Assembly (NCBI GenBank): GCA_020137815.1
Contig: CM035351.1
Coordinates: forward strand, 7,953,743 to 8,017,742
Reading direction: 5' to 3'
DNA: 64,000 bases
DNA from: Hormiphora californensis
Taxonomy: Eukaryota; Ctenophora; Tentaculata; Cydippida; Pleurobrachiidae
Below, piece after piece: positions 48,101 to 59,757 of the stretch. Position 1 is the first letter of the stretch; every line of letters starts with the position of its first letter. A model generated the notes under the pieces. The model did not search any database. It saw nothing but the letters and a program-made list of their open reading frames with translations, and had not been told where the DNA came from. The position numbers were made by a program, and so were the translations under genes.

Positions 48101-51100
48101 CTGTACAGAGTACTCCTTGTTATCAGCTAAATACACGGCGTCATCAGCGGGGGAGCTGGCACCAGGGACCTTTATCACCATCTCTGTTCTCTTTAAACTC
48201 TTATCGATCATCATCATGAACACCTCCCCTGGCCCCTTCTCCACTAGATCAGATTTCCGGGCAGTATACCAGGTTCCCTCCACTAACACCCTGTAGAAGT
48301 CAGGTACAACAGGGGTTGGAGCTGTGCTGGCGGGGCTACCCAACACCCCCGGACTGTGCAGGGATGAGTTGAGGGATGTAATGTCATCTATCTGTTGGAG
48401 GGTGTTTGTGGATGAAGCTGTCCGGGCCCTGAGTCTAGTGTGTCGGGCCAGACTGAAGGAGTTGCACAGACCAGTATCAGTCTCCTCTAGAGGATCTCTA
48501 ATGTTATCCATGGCGTTCAGTAGATCACATATCCCGGGTAGGTTGTCATAACTGCCCGCTCTACACGGTGTCTCACTCCTCTGGGACCGGTCTATCTGCT
48601 CCATTCGGGTCAGGGCGTCTAACAGCTAACATATCCAGACCAGGGAGGGTGGAGAGACGGGCTATCTTCTCATAGTCCACCCTCTCTTCCGAGGGTGTGG
48701 ACTGATCATCCCTCTCCATAACCATGGTAACAGGCCATCCTGCTCTCATTCTCTATCTCCATCTGGACTCTAGGTGTTCAGGTCATGCCTATACTGCCCA
48801 ACTGAACCAACTGGTTGTCTACCACTATCTCCTGTGGTGTTGTGGGACGTGGTGGGGGTGGGTCCTTGGGGTGTCATCCAGGTAGGCCTTCTGATGGATG
48901 TTCTCAATAGATAGAGCCCTGCTCATGAAGACATTCAAACCGGGGAGAAGGGGCAGGGGTTTATCTTCTAAACTCTCTGAATGTGCTCTTAGAGTCCACT
49001 ATCGTTACTCTCCTTCCCCTTCTCGTATCTGATCCTAGCCCCTGTGTAGTCAGTGAACACCTGTCTAGGGTGGATTGCAGCAGGAATGATCATGGGGAGA
49101 AACGAGGCCGGGGAGATAAATTTGGGTTTCCTGGGACCTGTATCATATCTCAAGTTAACCTCTACCGTCTGTTCAACATGTGTCTCTATCAATTCTTGTT
49201 TGGGAGAGAAGCGGACTGAGGGGGTACGGGACCGAGATCGCCTTGGTGGGGAGGGAGCCTTTTCTTTCGAGCTACCACGAACACCAACTGGGTTTCCATT
49301 CAAACTTGGAATAGAGCCAACTGGAGCTTTGGAAAGTCTTCTTGGGTCCCCTATGATATGGCTGGAATTACTAGGTGGTAAAGTGGTGCGAACTTTTGGA
49401 GATCTTCCCCGGAGAATTGATTGTGGCTGATTACCATGGTTACCAGGAGAGTTACTCCGGACTCCAGGAGAATTATCCCGGACTCCAGGAGAGTTACCCC
49501 GAACTCCAGGAGAATTACCCCGGACTCCAGGAGAATTACCCCGGACTCCAGGAGAGTTACCCCGGACTCCAGGAGAGTTACCCCGGACTCCAGGAGAATT
49601 ACCCCGGACTCCAGGAGAGTTACCCCGAACTCCAGGAGAATTACCCCGGACTCCAGGAGAATTACCCCGGACTCCAGGAGAATTACCCCGGACTCCAGGA
49701 GAGTTACCCCGGACTCCAGGAGAGTTACCCCGGACTCCAGGAGAGTTACCCCGGACTCCAGGAGAATTACCCCGGACTCCAGGAGAGTTACCCCGAACTC
49801 CAGGAGAATTACCCCGGACTCCAGGAGAATCACCCCGGACTCCAGGAGAGTTACCATGGACTCCGGGAGAATTACCCCGGACTCCAGGAGAGTTGCCATG
49901 AATACCAGGATAATTACTCCGGACTCCAGGAGAATTATCCCGGACTTCAGCAGGAGATTTCTCGCGAATGGGACTCTCACGACATGACAAAACCTCAAAA
50001 CCAGGTTGAGGTAGTTCTGATGCTTCCAGAGCTTGAATCATTAGCTCAGTGGTAAAGGAAGGAATAGGGCGGGAGATGACAGGATCAAAAGCAGGTTTGG
50101 GCTGGAATAGGACCGGATCAATAGCGGGTTTGGGTTGGATTGGATCAGATCTAATTCTCTCTTGTTTAATCTCCAGGACCCTCGGGTTATTAGTCCCTGT
50201 ATCAGTGGATGATTCATCTGAGTAGTCGTCTTGAGGAGACGAGAAGTGTTCATTATTTGAGAAGGGGACCTGTTGAAATACAGGGGCAGGGAAGACCTGC
50301 TGACTGCCTCGCTGCTGAATCAACACAGGGTTCTCAACAACACCTGTCTGACCTCCAACATTGACAAGAAACCTCCCTGGGGTGTCTGTCTTGTGAAGGG
50401 AACTACCAGGTAGGGTGATTTGTCGACCTTGAAACATGACACTGTACTGTCCAGCAGCTACCAGGCCACTTGATCCTGCTCCGACATTACTACTGACCTT
50501 ACTACCAGAGCGGCCCACTCCACCAGCGATACCTCCAAAAGCGCCTCCTCCACTTCCAATGACGCCTCCTCCACCTCCAAAAGCGCCTCCTCCACCAGTG
50601 CCTACACCACCACCCCCTCCTACTCCACCACTACGCCCCATCTCTTCCTCAATATCACTTACCTCCACCATCCTCCCTCCGACACTAATTCTAAAGGCGC
50701 TGTCTGCCCTCCTTATCTCGGTGCCCTGTACCGTGTACACTAGCCCCTCTGCTCTCACCCTGTAAGTATTCTCATCCTCCACAGTCAGCCCAGAGGTGGT
50801 GCAACTACTGGTGCAATCCTCCTCATCAGTTGATATCAAGAGGGAGAAATCAGAGAGGGACTCAGGCTCCTGCTCAGTTGGGGGACCTGTTTCCAGGGCA
50901 ACCTCTGTACAGGATGTGACGGGGAAATGTACACCAGACATGGCGCAGGTGATGGTGCCATCTCTCTGATATGTCAGGTATTCTTTGGGTACAATAACGG
51001 GTTGGTTGTTGATAATCACCCGGCAGAAGGACCCCAGGACAGAGGTTGTGGAGATGACCGAGGCACACCGGGGTTCGTCCATAGCACACAAACTCTCGAT

Positions 51101-54100
51101 CAAATATAATGTCTAACTACGGGAAAAACAAAGGGACGCTGCAGCTGCAGGTGGTTTATGGGAAAAGTACAAGCCAACTATCTCTGTGTCTACCACTAGA
51201 CAGGAAATGGGCGCGAATATTATCACACAGAGAATACACACCCTCATATCTGATATATATATTAACTGGAGGGATCTTTCATAGCGGGAAGATACGATCA
51301 GAGGGTAACTAATTGGGGTGCTGCAAAACAGTGGATTTCTGTAAGAAAAGTTCGACTTTTGTGGAAGACTGGGGTTGTTCATTGGCTGTTTATTGTCTGG
51401 CCTGCTGGTCAACTTGAGGAGTACTGTGGTTAGCTTGCAGTCTCCTCCGTCAAGAATAGATAAACCAGTGGGAGATGGATAGATACAGAGAGAGGCCAGA
51501 GGGGGGAGATACAGAGAGATAGAGGCCAGAGGGGGGAGAGATAAACCAGAGATACACGTGACTATACATCAGCCAACCAGAGAATATTCTAGTGCTGACA
51601 CTTTGAAGAAGAGGCTGTTCATATCAGGTACAATGGCAACTTTGAAATACAGGGAGGGAAAGAAACGTGCAGTAGTTTGTGGGCTGGAACTTTTATAGTC
51701 GCTTCAGAAGTTTGAATAATAGCGAGTGAGTTGTAACATTTTATTACAGTGATGTTTTCAAAAAGAGAAACACAGTCATCTCAAAGTGGGAAATTTAAAT
51801 CAGTTTTGGTGTATAAAATGTACAAGTAGACATCCCTCTGCTAAATAATAACATGATAAATTAACAATCCTCGATACATTTCTCATCGTTCATCAACTCT
51901 TATCACAATCAATTTGTCCGCCCGAGTCCTTTCTGGACCAAATAACCAGTGCCTCCGATACTCAATTATCAACTGTATAGACTGCATCACACAGTTTTCA
52001 GTACAGTTCCCCTCAGTTCATACTTGATGCAATGCCTGATCTCTCTAGTCTATTGAACAGTGACGACTTCTTGACCGTGCTACTAGCATTGTTACTACTC
52101 TTGAAGGTTGTCCTGGACGTTCCACCGGATCTCACTCCAGCGGAGGAAGACGATCTGAAACCAGCACCAAACCCTGATGCTGATGATGCTGCTGTAAAGG
52201 CTGATGAGGAGGGAGGGGGAGGGAAGGGGCCGGTGGTGTTGGCACGTGCACGGGGGCTGCCAGCAGGTCGCGGGCTACTGAACCCACCAACCCTGGGACT
52301 ACTAAATCCAGTGGTACTTCGGGAAGTATTGGACCTAGAAGTTGTTGCGGCAGTTGTTCGAGTGGCTGTAGTATTGATTCTAGTGGCTGCTGCTACGCTG
52401 TTGAAACCACCACTGGCACTGCTGGGACCCGGTTGAGAACTAAATCCACTACTACTGGGGCCTGGTTGAGAGTTGAACCCACTATTGCTAGGTCCTGGTT
52501 GAGAGGTGTAGTCTCTGTAACTATTATCAGACACACTGACATCCATGTGAGGGCCCACCCCTCCCGTCAGATCACTGATCATCTTGTAATATTTAGGGCT
52601 CCTGTTCTTCCTGATTATCACCCATACAGGACACGCAGCACCGAACCCTGTCTCCGCTAACTGCAGGTAATCATCCTCAAATATGATCTGGGAATGTTCA
52701 AAGTGAACTCTGATGCAGCTGGTAAACTTGCGGATATCCACATCATTGATGTTGCGAGTTGAGGAGTTCCGTATTATAAACACTGGCTCCTCCCCAGAGT
52801 TCCGTGCCATGGTCTTGATGGAATCCAGACAGTTTCGGGGTAGTTTCTCTACAAACCATGTCCTGATCAACCTCCTCCCATTAGCCAGGGTACACTCCAG
52901 GTTCACAACCTCCTCATTCTTACCCAGGGGTCTGATATCCGTCTCTAGGACAAGGTGAACTGAGTCCCGGTGTTTTACTACTGCATACCCAGCCTGGGTT
53001 TTAGAGGGACGCACCGCTTTAGGACCAGTCCGGACCCAGGATCCCTGGATTAGAACTAGATACCCCTGTTCTCCCTCGCCACTATCTGAATCACTATCAC
53101 CCTCCCCTAATGTAGCATCAGGTCCGAATGTGACTGTTTTGGTGGGCTGCTGGACAGGGAGGATGGTGGTGCCAACTGGTACTAAATACCTACAATCCCC
53201 CACTTTAACTGTGTACTGTCCAGGATGCTGCTTCCGGACCTTGAAGTGTCGCCCATACACGGTCACAGTTTCAGAGTTAACGGTCAGGGTGTACTGTCTC
53301 TCTGTGTGGACCAGGGTGCCGTTAATAGCCACTGGGATGGCAGTGGAGGGTTGTGGTGCGGGTTGAGGTGGAGGTGAGGGTTCCCTGAGAGGAGGAGTAG
53401 GTGGTTTCTCCCACAGTGGTACCTTGGGAGGGGACGGCATCCTATCTGGTAGTTTGTAACCCCCATTAGGTAGCACTACAAAGGGCGACTCACCTGGCCG
53501 GTCTGGTAGTATCACACTGGGCTCCCTGCTACCTAGCAACCCTGCAAACTCTGGTTTCAGCCTGCCCCACTGATCGTACAAGGCACTAAGAGGCACCATC
53601 TTGCTCCCCTCATCAGACCCCTGACTGCTGCTCACAGACAACTCACCGAGAGTGTGAGGTAAGGTGTTTGTATCAGGAGAGGCTGACTGTTGCCTCATGT
53701 GTTGTTCCGGTGAGATGGGGTGAGGGTGGACGGGGGAGGGGCAGGTAGGGTGGGAACTCTCCCCAGCAGGAGCACTAGTAGTGGGATACTTACTACCCTC
53801 TGGTAGGATCACAGGGACAACATTGACAGCCTTGACGTAGTACTTGCTACTGTTATACACCACTACAAACCTTCCTGGTCTCTGTTTACTGGGTCTCACA
53901 TTGTTAGCTGGTATTACCCTCCACTTAGCATTGATATAGATTCTGTAGAATCCGGTACTGGTTATAGGGGTGATCTCGTCATCACATTCAGGGGTAACTG
54001 GTCGGATGAAATAGGATTTGTAGGTCTCATTATCGAGAGTCACCTTAACATATTTCCGGGTTGATTTAGTCCTGATTAACCGACCTGATACTATCTTAGT

Positions 54101-57100
54101 AGTGTTGTTTTCCAGGAGGACCGAGTACAAGGCATCAGGTTCTATCTTGATATTCTTGAAGATCTTCCTGTCCTCCTCAGAGGAGAGAGAGGAGCTGCTG
54201 GAGGTATTCATCTCGGGGGAGGATGTCAGGATCTTAACACTCTTCTCAACCCTCCTCTCTGAGTGGGTGGTAGTGGTTGTACCGGTTCTGGATGGACTCC
54301 GCAAGATTCCAGTGGGTGATTTAGTATGTGGACCAGGTGATACAGGCTGGGTAGGTGGTAAGGGCTGGGTAGGTGGTGGTGGTGGGACCGGTATGGGGGA
54401 GGGTTGTTTCTGGTCCTTGGTGGGACAGTTGGGACACTGGAAGGGCAGGATACTACAGGGTGCCCCACACTGACACTTGGACCCATCCTTCTCCTCCTCC
54501 CCATTGTCTAATATCGCACTGTCCTCAGACTCTCCATTCAGTATCATCCTGCAGTCAATGATCTCATGATAAGTCCCTTTGAACCACACCATTCCACTGC
54601 TCCTGTTAGGGTGACGCTGTATCTTGCTGCCCTTCACTATCAAACACCCCACATTAGGGCCCAGATCCACGTAGTATGTCAGATTAGGCTTTATAACAAT
54701 GTTCCTGATACTAAGGTTCACTGGGGTATACCGCTCAGGTTGATACAGGTATATCTCACTGACGATACCTGCCCTGTCCTTATCTAGACTGACAATCAGG
54801 GCTTTGTCATTTCCTGGAATCGGCCTGATCTGGTTTCCCCGAACTATCTCCCACTTCTCGTTAATCTTGACCTGGTACATCCGGTCCTCGTGAACATAAA
54901 CACCGTAGTACTTGAAGGGGTATGTGGCTGTACTTGGAACTGCTTCCTGTTGTTGGGGTGACTGTTGCCTTGGTGATGGTTGCCTAGGTGATGTTTGTTT
55001 TGGTTGCCTAGGTGATGGCTGTTTCTGTTGAGGTTGTTGTTGTTGTGGTTTGTTCCATGTTGAGTGGGTGTTATTGTATGTTGTCTGGGAGGTACTGGTC
55101 TGCTGGTTGTAATAGTTGACAGCCGTGTTGTTACCATAGTAACCAGGAGAGGACCTGCCCCCAGGAGGAGGGTGTCGGGATGGAGATGGGGACCCCCCTC
55201 CCTTAGCACCCCGTGATGGTGATCTTCTGGAGGGTGTTACTGATGGAGAGAAGGCCTTGTGGTATGGGTTGTAGCTGGTGGTCCGTGGTGATATGGGTCT
55301 GATGGGCTGATCAGGTGTCACTGCCACTATCTGCTCCACTCTAATGGGAGTGTTTGGGTTCTGGTAGTAGATCACTGCACTACCGTCAGGGGTTGGAGCT
55401 AGCTGGGAGCCCAACACTGTCAACCACTGAGCGTTAATGTAGATCTTATAGTACCCGTAGGTGTAGATGGGTAGACCACGGTACAGGAATGAGTAGGTGG
55501 GCTGGGTGGCTGTAGGGGCTACTGGGGCCGGGGTGGAGTCATAACTATAGATCTCAGTCACCAGGACGAAGTTGTTAGGTCCCTGGTTGAGATAGAGGCT
55601 GTTTGGGTCAGCACCAGGGCTCAATTGGGAACCAAATACGAACCACGTACCGGTTATTAACGAATATCTTAGTACCTTCTCTCTCTGTCAATGTAGAGAC
55701 CCCGATAGTAGAAGGGGTAGGAGGTTGTAGAGACGTTATTCACCGGGAACACTTCATAGATCCGGTAGGGGGTTCCATAGTTTGAGTCATTGAGGATCAT
55801 ATATTGGGGGTCTCCTGACACATGCAGGGTAGATCCCAGGACAGTGACCCACTGGTTGTTCAAACAGGTTTTGTATTGGAGATGAGGGTAAATCAGCTGA
55901 TTCTTGAACTGTAATGGGTAGTTACCCTTGTGCTGATCAAGTATCACATTCACCTTGACTCGGTCACCTAGCAACGGACTGGAACACTTCTGACAGAATT
56001 CATCGTACCTCTGGTAGGTACCATCATGGGAGCATAATGTATGCAGATCCTATCTCAGAACGGTAGCTAGCCCTCACGGATCCGTCACTGTTGAACACAC
56101 GAACCCCGGGTATGCAGGTGAACTCTCCGTCACCTAGCAACGGAGCAGAGGGAGGTCGGGAGGAGGAGAGGGAGCTGTTGTTTGACTGAACACGCACTCT
56201 CACAGATCCTTCCGGGGACAGGTGTTGGGACATCAAACAAGGTAACACTCAGAGTTTTAGAGAGAGAGGGGAGTCAGGGGAGACTTTGAGCTGTCGTCTG
56301 TTTATCTCTCTCTCTTTTATGGGTGTGTCAGAGAGAAAACGTTGAGTTCCACCGACTATTAGCGATGGAATTAGGGACACAAAAAGAGCTATTGGTGCTC
56401 CAAGTATGACAAGGAAAACTGAGGCATCAAAGAAGAAAGCTTCTATCTTATTCTCTCTCTCTCTCTCTCGCTGGGGGATTTGATCCACTTGTTACAATAT
56501 GCGGTGGAGACTTTTCCATTGGGATGTAGAGAGATGTAGAGAGATAAAAAGCAGAGAGAGAGAGAGAAACAGACAAACCAAGATACAAACCTACAAAGCA
56601 CACACAGATCAAACGTGTCAAAGAATGAAAAAGCCAAAACCAAAGACATGTATAAGATACATGTATGTATTGGCATGGTGTATGAATTAACTGTGTATGT
56701 TGAAATGTGGGATGCTATACATGAAGTATGAAGACTGACCTTGCTTTCACTTTCTTGTTTCTTTTTCCACAGGTAATCAACTAGAGCCTTCTTAAATGAT
56801 CCCTCTTTCCACCTGCACAGAGTAATGTACTATTAGGGGTAATGTACTATTAGGGGTAGTGTTAATCAGTGTGTCTAGTGACAGAGTGTTGTATTCGGTG
56901 TCAAAATCAAACAACAAACAACTCACCGTTTCACCGTTTCATTATACTGCGGTAGGTCAGATGGCTGCTTGTACAGGGGCTGAAAATAGGGCACAAAACA
57001 AATAGTTAACACAGCTTGTTGATAAACACCCCCGTCCCCACCAGACATCATTCTAAAATACAGCCACCCGATGCACCCCACCGCCCTTCCCCTCCCAGAC

Positions 57101-57929
57101 TTAAACACCCCCGTCCCCTGTCCCACCAGACTAACAGACGATTATAAGCTGCACACTCACCAGACCAGGAAGGCGGGGTTCAAGGAGAGGACATCCCAGG
57201 TGCAGCATTGACATGTTGGTATGCTCTGCTCTAGCCTGCAAATAGATGGGATGTGTTAATAACATTGTTAGTGTGCTCAGCTCGAGCCTGCAAATGTATA
57301 TGGGATATACTGGGGTCAATATGTTTTCAAGACTCGGAATAAATGTTACGCAACAAAACCCAGCTGGCAGCTACACGACTACACTAGCAAACATTTGTTA
57401 CCTTGTTCTCGCTATAAATCCGCTGGATCAGTTTAACATTTTCTGTTATTTCTGTTTTCCTTGGGTTTACAGGAACCATCTCGACATTCAGAACTCCCAC
57501 CTTCTCTTTCTTCTGAAGGGGGAGGGTGTGGTGGGGTTAAAAGGTGGGTCAAGAAAGCAGCAGAAGAATAGAATTTGAATTTAAAAGAGGAAATCTTTCT
57601 AACGATAGATAACTTACTGATATCTCAGTGTTAACTTTCTTGATAACTCTCTCCGTATCAACAATGTCTTTATCCACCTTCTCCATTAGTGCTAGTATAC
57701 TCTCCATTGTAGGTTGCTGTTGCTCCTGTTGCTGTTCCTGTTGTTTCTCTTCTTCCACTGGTTCTGGCTCTAACTCTCCCTCCTCTTCCTCTTCAACCCC
57801 CTCTTCATTTTCCTCAGCCACTATCTCCCCAGGTTCAGACTTGGGAGAGGGGGTGTGGGGTCCCACAACTGCTGCCGGGGTATGTCCATTGGGGACAAAC
57901 TCCCCAAACACAGGACCATTTGTCAACAT
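45120..57929 (-). CDS. NCoR/SMRT-type nuclear receptor corepressor, N-terminal half
   Basis: Nine exons in consistent phase: 57,618-57,929, 57,402-57,512, 57,161-57,235, 56,927-56,979, 56,740-56,812, 46,250-46,422, 45,644-45,813, 45,342-45,493, 45,120-45,236. In order they match NCoR: ALMEKVDKDIVDTERVIKKV (compare MDRVDREIAKVEQQILKLKK), KLIQRIYSENK, YKQPSDLPQYNETVK, YFETVFPTIKRKLEQEERFN (compare YYEKQFPEIRKQREQQERFQ), and the SANT1/deacetylase-activating domain IWTDAEKRTFRDRF...KIAAHIQNKT...YYYMSKKKENYKALL. NCoR activates HDAC3 through this domain and represses transcription with nuclear receptors. The last exon ends at a good donor (GTACGT); unspliced, it stops after 12 residues at 45,083. 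The second SANT and receptor-binding motifs were not seen. Start at 57,929 is provisional: an acceptor-like CTCTGTAG precedes it. Confidence 0.85.
46081..46112 (-). repeat. Dispersed short motif, copy 3
   Basis: Inverted relative to the other two: TGTTCTAACCCTCCTTTACC then GATATTTGTAAA. Lies in an NCoR-like intron (45,814-46,249). Confidence 0.5.
46622..51082 (-). CDS. Nested gene B: giant protein of repeated ~47-residue modules
   Basis: ATG at 51,082 (MDEPRCASV); open to 48,989, then a stretch to 48,605 that remains protein-like across several frame breaks (LPLLPGLNVFMSRALS, QEIVVDNQLVQLGSIGM, RLSTLPGLDMLA), then open from 48,604 to the stop at 46,622. About 1,450 residues if joined. At least eight copies of a module with pattern YxVxxxGxWxxVxGxxIxPxxxGxxxVxxxGxxxxVxxxxIxP: three in the N-terminal 260 residues, five in the C-terminal part. 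Between them are a Gly-rich tract, about 23 copies of the heptapeptide SPGVRGN, and an Arg/Ser segment (RSRSRTPSVRF). No signal peptide or membrane segment, so probably intracellular. It has its own ATG and lies wholly inside one NCoR-like intron on the same strand. No known family recognised; a small beta barrel (SH3/KOW-like) is a guess. Confidence 0.7.
48605..48988 (-). other. Frame-broken linker of nested gene B
   Basis: After the stop at 48,989 the text EHIQRV, then in another frame EDKPLPLLPGLNVFMSRALS, ENIHQKAYLDDTP, then TTPQEIVVDNQLVQLGSIGM, then ERDDQSTPSEERVDYEKIAR continues up to LDMLA-LLDALTRMEQIDR, which joins the next open frame if one G near 48,624 is dropped. At least three single-base breaks. 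Either two genes have decayed or, more likely, one gene carries consensus indels. Confidence 0.6.
49446..49931 (-). repeat. Coding 21-bp minisatellite (heptapeptide SPGVRGN)
   Basis: About 23 in-frame copies of a 21-bp unit. On the minus strand it encodes Gly-Asn-Ser-Pro-Gly-Val-Arg, with few variants (Ile-His, Val-His, Asp for Asn). All six frames stay open, which explains the long antisense open frames here. The translated segment would be a basic, disordered spacer with regularly placed Ser-Pro sites. Confidence 0.95.
51083..52012. other. Spacer between the two nested genes
   Basis: About 930 bp. It carries a TTTATT (AATAAA on the minus strand) at about 51,740, some 270 bp after the stop of gene A, and an irregular GATACAGAGAGA repeat at about 51,477-51,545. 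CATTATATTTG upstream of the ATG of gene B is a weak TATA candidate. Confidence 0.45.
52013..56233 (-). CDS. Nested gene A: giant protein of repeated ~47-residue modules
   Basis: ATG at 56,233 (MSQHLSPEGSVRVRVQ). Four open pieces are joined across one-base breaks near 56,030, 55,680 and 55,640; the main frame runs 55,624-52,013, about 1,400 residues in all. Nine modules are visible, for example QYKTCLNNQWVTVLGSTLHV, YKIYINAQWLTVLGSQLAPT, YQVKINEKWEIVRGNQIRPI, YRIYINAKWRVIPANNVRPS, YTLTVNSETVTVYGRHFKVR and YLVLIQGSWVRTGPKAVRPS. Several are preceded by a YPFYYRGLYI-type lead. A CxC...CxxC cluster (CQCGAPCSILPFQCPNC) may bind zinc. Long Pro/Gln/Ser linkers separate modules; a distinct non-repeat domain precedes the Ser/Gly/Arg-rich C-terminus (SPRVGGFSSPRPAGSPRAR). 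Paralogue of gene B, 930 bp away, in the same NCoR-like intron and on the same strand. Function unknown. Confidence 0.75.
56313..56320 (-). promoter_or_regulatory. Possible TATA element of nested gene A
   Basis: ATAAAAGA on the minus strand, about 80 bp before the ATG at 56,233. It suggests an independent promoter inside the NCoR-like intron. Sequence evidence only. Confidence 0.35.
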
Positions 57930-58260
57930 ACTCGCTACAGAGGGAGAGAGGTAATGTTAAGTTATGGCAAGGAGGGGGATTGGCATGGCAGCTAGGGTAG
58001 GGGGCTGGGGGAGCTGCTGGACACCAGATGTTCGGGGTGTTTGTGTGATGCCAGTGTGTCGGGAAAGGGAGCGCGCGGGAAAGGTATCAGAACTTGTACC
58101 GCGCGTTACAGCTATGTCGCTGGATTCTGTGTGCCACTCCATCGGTCTCTCTGTCCCAAACACCGAAAATAAGAATATGTACACGAAACATGGTGATAAG
58201 TATAACTTAAAAAGTGTAGTCAAAAACAACTAAAACCCAACAAATAACTTGATAAACAAT

Positions 58261-59357
58261 TTAACTTCCACGAACAGGTACGGTCTTCATCTCCTCTAAA
58301 TATTCTCTTTTAGCAGTGTCCTCAATATGTCCAGTCACACTCTCTAGGACAGTCTTCTTGTTCCATGCCACTGTTACCTTCCTTTTCTTGGGGTTCCTGT
58401 GAACCGTCTCAACGTGTCTCTCAAAGGCCTGCTTATAGAAGAATCCAGCAGAGCAATCCTCACAGTTAAACCTCTTGACTCCGTGATGTACACTTTGTAT
58501 GTGTTTTACCAGGTTGGGCTTGTGTTTGAACACTTTAGTACACTCAGAACACTCGTACTCAACAATGTTAATGACGTTGTGGGCTCGTCTCAAGTGACAG
58601 GAGAGTGTTGATTTAGATCGGAATACCTTCCTGCATGTGGGACAGGGATATCTACATTCCTCCAACTCAAATATCTCCCCACCCTCCACTAACTCATCCA
58701 CATCACTGGTGGGAAGACTGGGAGCCTGTTCCTCTACACTAACTACCTCCCTCTTCTTCTCCACCTGCTCACTCCCATTCTCCGCCCCGTGGACCCTTCT
58801 CCTGTGTAACTCCAGGTTGGTAACGGTTGAGAACCTTATTGAGCACTCCTCACACCACCCTGAATCACGTCTCTGCTTCTTGTGTGTCTGGGCAATGTGT
58901 TTTTGAAGGACACTAAACTTGTCGAACTGCTCCCCACAGTCAGTACACATGTACAGGGAGAAGTGGACCCTCTTTTGGTGTCTGGTCAGGTGTGATTGGG
59001 TGGTGAAACTCTGATCACACATTTCACACCTATATGGGGCTGTCTCACCGTGTACCTCTAGAAGGTGTTTGTACAGGTGTGTCTTCTTAGTGAACCCAAC
59101 CACATCACACTGTCCACACGGGTACAACTTCTTACCCTCGTGGGTTCGCTCATGTTTCCTCAGATTACTCAAGGACTTGAAGGAAGAGTTGCACGTTGCA
59201 CAAACATGGGGTCTGCACTCGGAGTGGGTGTCTGCGTGCCGTTTTAGGTAGCTCTGTCGGGCAAAGGTCTTGTCACAACCTGGCTCTGGGCAGATATACG
59301 GTCTTTCACCTGGGGATGTACACATCAATGTAGTGAGGAAGTTATAGATAGATAGAT

Positions 59358-59417
<60 letters not shown>

Positions 59418-59527
59418 CGCGGCTGCTAGAGATCGCGCTCGCCTCTCTCTCTGACTCGATAGCGCTCGCTTCTCTCGCTCGCTCGCTCTCTCTTTCCGGC
59501 TCTCTCTCTCCTCGTCTCTCTCTCTCC

Positions 59528-59588
<61 letters not shown>

Positions 59589-59757
59589 CTCTCTCTCTCT
59601 CTCCTCTTATTCAGTTTGCTAGAATGTTTTGGAAAACCTGGGGCAATAATTTCTATTCTAACTTCTTACCGGTGTGTGTAGTGATGTGATCCTCAAGACG
59701 GGCTTGTCGGGAGAAGACCCTTCCACATCCCTCAAAGACACACTCGAAAGTGGACAT
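58261..59757 (-). CDS. Ten-finger C2H2 protein, TFIIIA-like
   Basis: Two coding exons: 59,670-59,757 (ATG, MSTFECVFEGCGRVFSRQAR) and 58,261-59,309, joined in phase within the T-G-E-R-P linker. Ten C2H2 fingers: the first two have the CxxxxC spacing of TFIIIA (CVFEGC, CPEPGC), finger 4 is atypical (CGQCDVVGFTKKTHLYKH, like TFIIIA finger 6). A 40-residue acidic spacer separates fingers 7 and 8. The C-terminus NPKKRKVTVAWNKKTVLESV then TGHIED recalls the KRSLASHLSGYIPP segment of TFIIIA. If right, it would bind the 5S rRNA gene and 5S RNA for Pol III. TFIIIA evolves fast and has nine fingers, so a general C2H2 regulator remains possible. Confidence 0.65.
59341..59608. repeat. GA tract facing CT tract (imperfect palindrome)
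   Basis: (GATA)n and (GA)n up to about 59,416, then mixed GCTCGC text, then (CT)n to about 59,608. The two halves can pair as a long imperfect hairpin. Lies in the intron of the TFIIIA-like gene. Confidence 0.8.

Noticed and set aside
49375-50055. Plus-strand and alternative minus frames of 188-226 aa with PGLQENY or DSRRITP repeats
   Set aside because: Mirror frames of the 21-bp coding repeat of nested gene B; only the SPGVRGN frame joins conserved modules.
57957-58229. Minus-strand frame upstream of the NCoR-like start as an extra N-terminal exon
   Set aside because: No convincing donor before the acceptor-like CTCTGTAG; could be leader sequence but not supportable as coding.
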